Shown here piece by piece: positions 12,594 to 15,062 of a stretch of 15,062 nt of DNA; positions within the stretch are counted from its first letter, which is position 1, and every line of letters starts with the position of its first letter. This DNA is from a bacterium. Its GTDB lineage: Bacteria; UBP13; UBA5359. Made by a program: the position numbers and the translations under genes. A model generated the notes under the pieces. It saw nothing but the letters and a program-made list of their open reading frames with translations. It had not been told where the DNA came from and searched no databases. The stretch is from NCBI GenBank assembly GCA_028699365.1, contig JAQVUQ010000015.1, forward strand, positions 1-15,062, read 5' to 3'.

Positions 12594-14864
12594 GTGCGGC
12601 GTATCCGTCGCGGCTTTGCCACCGCCCTGATACTGGTCTGCTCTGTCGTTCTGGGCACTGTGGCCGGCACTGTCACAGGCTTCTGGCAGCGTGTGCCGCT
12701 TCCCGGCGATCTGCAGGTTGATAACCTGCTGCAGACTACGCGTATCTACGATGTGCATGGTCGTGATCTTGCTTCCATTTACATCGAAAACCGTGAGATC
12801 GTGTCTTTGAACGATGTGCCTGAGCACGTCCGCAACGCCTTCGTAGCCATGGAGGACGCACGCTTCTATAAGCATCACGGCTTTGACGTCAAAGGTATTA
12901 TAAGAGCTGCGTGGGCGAATCTGCGCCACGGCGGAATAGTCCAGGGAGGCAGTACCATAACCCAGCAGGTGGCACGTAATTTCTATCTGAACGATAAGAA
13001 GACGTACTCCCGCAAATTGCGGGAAATAGTCCTGGCCGTGAAGCTGGAGCGGCATTATACCAAGGATGAGATCCTGGAGGCTTACCTGAATCAGATCTAT
13101 TTCGGTGCCGGAGCATACGGCATCGCCGTAGCCTCGCGCACTTATTTCGGCAAGAAGTCCTCGCAACTCGACACTGTTGAGGGAGCCATGCTGGCCGGCC
13201 TGGTGCGGGCGCCCTCCAGATATTCACCGTGGAGCGATCGCCGTCAATGTCTGCTGCGCCAGAAACTGGTTCTGCGACGTATGGCGCAACTGGGTTATAT
13301 CAACAGCCGCCAGGCAGATGTGTATTCCCGTTCTCTGCCGCATCTGAGGGCGGGGAAAGAGACGCTGCACAGCAGGCGCGCGCCCTATTTCGTCGATTAC
13401 GTTCTGCAGGAACTGCTCCGGCGCTATTCCTCAGAGCAGGTCTACGGCGGCGGCCTCGAAGTGCGGACTACACTGGAGCCGCATATACAGCGCAGTGCCG
13501 AGAGAAGCCTGCGTCAGGTGCTCTCCGGCTACGGGCAGGCGCTTCAGGGAGCGGTGGTGGTGGTAAGCCCTGATAACGGACGTATTCTGGCCATGGTGGG
13601 CGGACGAAGCTATGCCGAAACTCAGTTCAACAGAACATGGCAGGCTCATCGCCAGCCGGGATCAGCCTTCAAGGTGTTCACCTATACCGAGGCCATCGTC
13701 AATGGATATACGCCCTTGACCATGCTCAACGATATGCCGGTGACGTATAAGGTGGGCAACCGTGTATGGAGACCACGCAACTATTCCGGCACTTTCAGCG
13801 GACGGGTTACACTGCGCCGGGCGCTGGAGCAATCGATAAACGTGGCCTCCGTCGATCTCTTCAGCCGGCTCGGGGCGGGAGCCGTCATTGCACGGGCCAG
13901 GGAGATGGGCATTGAATCCAGGCTTAACCCCTATATTTCGCTGGCTCTGGGATCGTCCGAAGTTACGCCTCTGGAAATGGCGGCAGCCTATTCACCGCTC
14001 GATAACGGCGGCTTCAGGGTGCATCCCACAGCCATTGTCGGTGTCAGAGATCCGCATAGCGGAAAAACTTACGCTTTATCGTCCCCGCCTGAATCAGTTC
14101 TGGATCCGGGGGTTTGCTATATAATGACCGATATCATGCGTGGCGTCATAACCCGGGGCACAGGCAGACGTGCATCCATTGGGCGTCCTGCCGCAGGTAA
14201 GACCGGCACCAGCAGCGATTATCGTGATGCCTGGTTTATCGGCTACACTCCCGGACTGTTGGCGGCCGTCTGGATCGGATATGACGACAACCGTCCCATG
14301 GGCGGCCTGGCCGGCGGCAGTCTGCCGGCCGATATCTGGCGCAACACCATGAGTTCCGTTCTGCGGGGCAACCGTGTCAGACAGTTCAAGCGCCCGGATA
14401 ATGTGACGTGGGCGACGATATGCCGGGACAGTGGCCTCAGAGCCCTGCCCGCCTGTCCCCGGAAGGCCGGGGAACTCATGCTGACTTATGCCGTTCCTTC
14501 CACTTTCTGTAATATACACGGCTCCGGCACGATTTCTCCGGAGAGAGCCGTGCCGAAGCCGGCCCCGGCACAAGGCGGAGGACCCGGGCAGGACAGCGGC
14601 GACAGTCCGTCCCATCCGGGGAATCCCGGGAAGAGTAAACCGGTCGATAAGACGCCGGGCCCGGCACCGGTAGCACCTGCACCCGGGATTGAACCTCCGC
14701 CTTCGCCGGACGGAACGCCGCCCGACAATCCGGATACGGGAAGCGTGTCCCTGTTCGTATGTGAACTGAGCGGCAAGCTGCCGACGTCTAAATGCCCGGT
14801 AATAACAAAGAAACGTTTTGCAGCAAGGTCGGCTCCGCGGGAAACGTGTGGATTGCATAGGTAG
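12594..14864 (+). CDS. Class A penicillin-binding protein (PBP1a-type), bifunctional
   Basis: The 756-residue protein polymerises and cross-links peptidoglycan outside the membrane. Order: N-terminal membrane helix (residues 6-27), GT51 glycosyltransferase with Glu87 in AMEDARFYKHHGFD and GGSTITQQVARN, linker, then transpeptidase with SxxK at Ser357-Lys360 (GSAFK), SIN at 414-416 and KTGT at 536-539. A Pro/Gly-rich tail (about 645-720) separates two 33-residue Cys/His repeats (610-642 and 723-755) with the same pattern. The GTG start has GGGAGGA upstream. The gene ends the UbiB-BON-phosphoesterase operon. A hydrolysed-substrate or sporulation role cannot be told from the sequence. Confidence 0.93.
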   Translation: MRRIRRGFATALILVCSVVLGTVAGTVTGFWQRVPLPGDLQVDNLLQTTRIYDVHGRDLASIYIENREIVSLNDVPEHVRNAFVAMEDARFYKHHGFDVKGIIRAAWANLRHGGIVQGGSTITQQVARNFYLNDKKTYSRKLREIVLAVKLERHYTKDEILEAYLNQIYFGAGAYGIAVASRTYFGKKSSQLDTVEGAMLAGLVRAPSRYSPWSDRRQCLLRQKLVLRRMAQLGYINSRQADVYSRSLPHLRAGKETLHSRRAPYFVDYVLQELLRRYSSEQVYGGGLEVRTTLEPHIQRSAERSLRQVLSGYGQALQGAVVVVSPDNGRILAMVGGRSYAETQFNRTWQAHRQPGSAFKVFTYTEAIVNGYTPLTMLNDMPVTYKVGNRVWRPRNYSGTFSGRVTLRRALEQSINVASVDLFSRLGAGAVIARAREMGIESRLNPYISLALGSSEVTPLEMAAAYSPLDNGGFRVHPTAIVGVRDPHSGKTYALSSPPESVLDPGVCYIMTDIMRGVITRGTGRRASIGRPAAGKTGTSSDYRDAWFIGYTPGLLAAVWIGYDDNRPMGGLAGGSLPADIWRNTMSSVLRGNRVRQFKRPDNVTWATICRDSGLRALPACPRKAGELMLTYAVPSTFCNIHGSGTISPERAVPKPAPAQGGGPGQDSGDSPSHPGNPGKSKPVDKTPGPAPVAPAPGIEPPPSPDGTPPDNPDTGSVSLFVCELSGKLPTSKCPVITKKRFAARSAPRETCGLHR

Positions 14865-14871
14865 TTTACGC

Positions 14872-15062
14872 TTACATCTGTAATAACCTCTCTATCTGCT
14901 GCTGCCTGATAATTTGCACGCTGCGGGCCTGCGACTCGCTGTCCCGGCAGAGTATACCCAGAAGAGAAGCTGTGAATTCGGCACTCAGCACCTGCGGCAT
15001 GATAACATAATCCGCGCCTGTATCGTATAGATCCAGGGCTTCGTCCACCTGATCCGCAGTGA
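14872..15062 (-). CDS. Probable cation/proton antiporter with TrkA-N domain, C-terminal part
   Basis: The minus-strand frame is open from the window edge to the TAA at 14872-14874, giving 62 visible residues. It starts TADQVDEALDLYDTGADYVI and continues MPQVLSAEFTASLLGILC, ending in a charged helix QQQIERLLQM. The ADYVI(x)P pattern after an ALDLYDTGA helix matches the end of the NAD-binding TrkA-N domain found on Kef/RosB-type antiporters and Trk proteins. The rest of the protein lies to the right of the window, and there is too little to assign the transport domain. It converges on the PBP gene with only 7 bases between stops and no clear terminator. Confidence 0.6.
   Translation of the reverse strand, partial: TADQVDEALDLYDTGADYVIMPQVLSAEFTASLLGILCRDSESQARSVQIIRQQQIERLLQM

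Noticed and set aside
12084-13166. 360-residue minus-strand frame opposite the phosphoesterase and PBP genes
   Set aside because: It crosses two well-supported genes on the other strand and shows no domain or start signal.

Overview
This window is a chromosomal segment of roughly 55 % G+C that looks like a Gram-positive, clostridial-type member of the Bacillota. The evidence is the gene order tmk-holB-ricT, which is typical of that phylum, together with clean GGAGG-type ribosome binding sites, frequent TTG/GTG starts, consensus sigma-A promoters, a bifunctional class A penicillin-binding protein and a DUF948 membrane protein. The genus cannot be named from sequence alone. Nothing looks like a prophage, IS element or CRISPR array.

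Layout. 1-1992 (+): end of tmk, holB and ricT, closed by a strong GC-rich hairpin. 2103-2759 (-): a DUF378 membrane protein and a tRNA-Leu(CAG) with its own promoter and terminator. 2799-4492 (+): a PfkB-family sugar kinase coupled to a SAM methyltransferase through a TTGA overlap. 4552-5399 (+): three small overlapping membrane-protein genes (DUF948, a DUF5665-like protein, an unnamed Gly-rich protein). 5392-6007 (-): a short, divergent ClpP with a consensus promoter. 6020-8726 (+): a RimK-like ATP-grasp ligase followed by five tandem genes for small KGG-repeat (GsiB-like) proteins, ended by a 19-bp terminator. 8747-9811 (+): an unusual polysaccharide deacetylase. 9939-14864 (+): an operon of UbiB/ABC1 kinase, BON protein, metallophosphoesterase and class A PBP. 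14872-15062 (-): the C-terminal end of what is probably a cation/proton antiporter with a TrkA-N domain.

The standout is the ATP-grasp/KGG locus. The ligase carries, after its catalytic fold, the same C-terminal tail found on all five KGG proteins. In the 23 aligned tail codons, the ligase and the first KGG gene differ at 12 synonymous but only 2 amino-acid positions, so the shared tail has been kept at the protein level. The operon is preceded by a GTTTAG-N14-GGGTAT element resembling sigma-B/sigma-F-type promoters, the class that drives gsiB in Bacillus. My working hypothesis is that the ligase modifies, links or co-assembles with the KGG proteins as a stress or spore system, with the tail as the recognition or assembly element. 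This is inference. The divergent ClpP, which has a palindrome over its -10 box, may or may not belong to it.

No gap longer than about 300 bases lacks a gene. The largest, 2328-2568, holds the DUF378 leader and promoter candidate plus the tRNA terminator.
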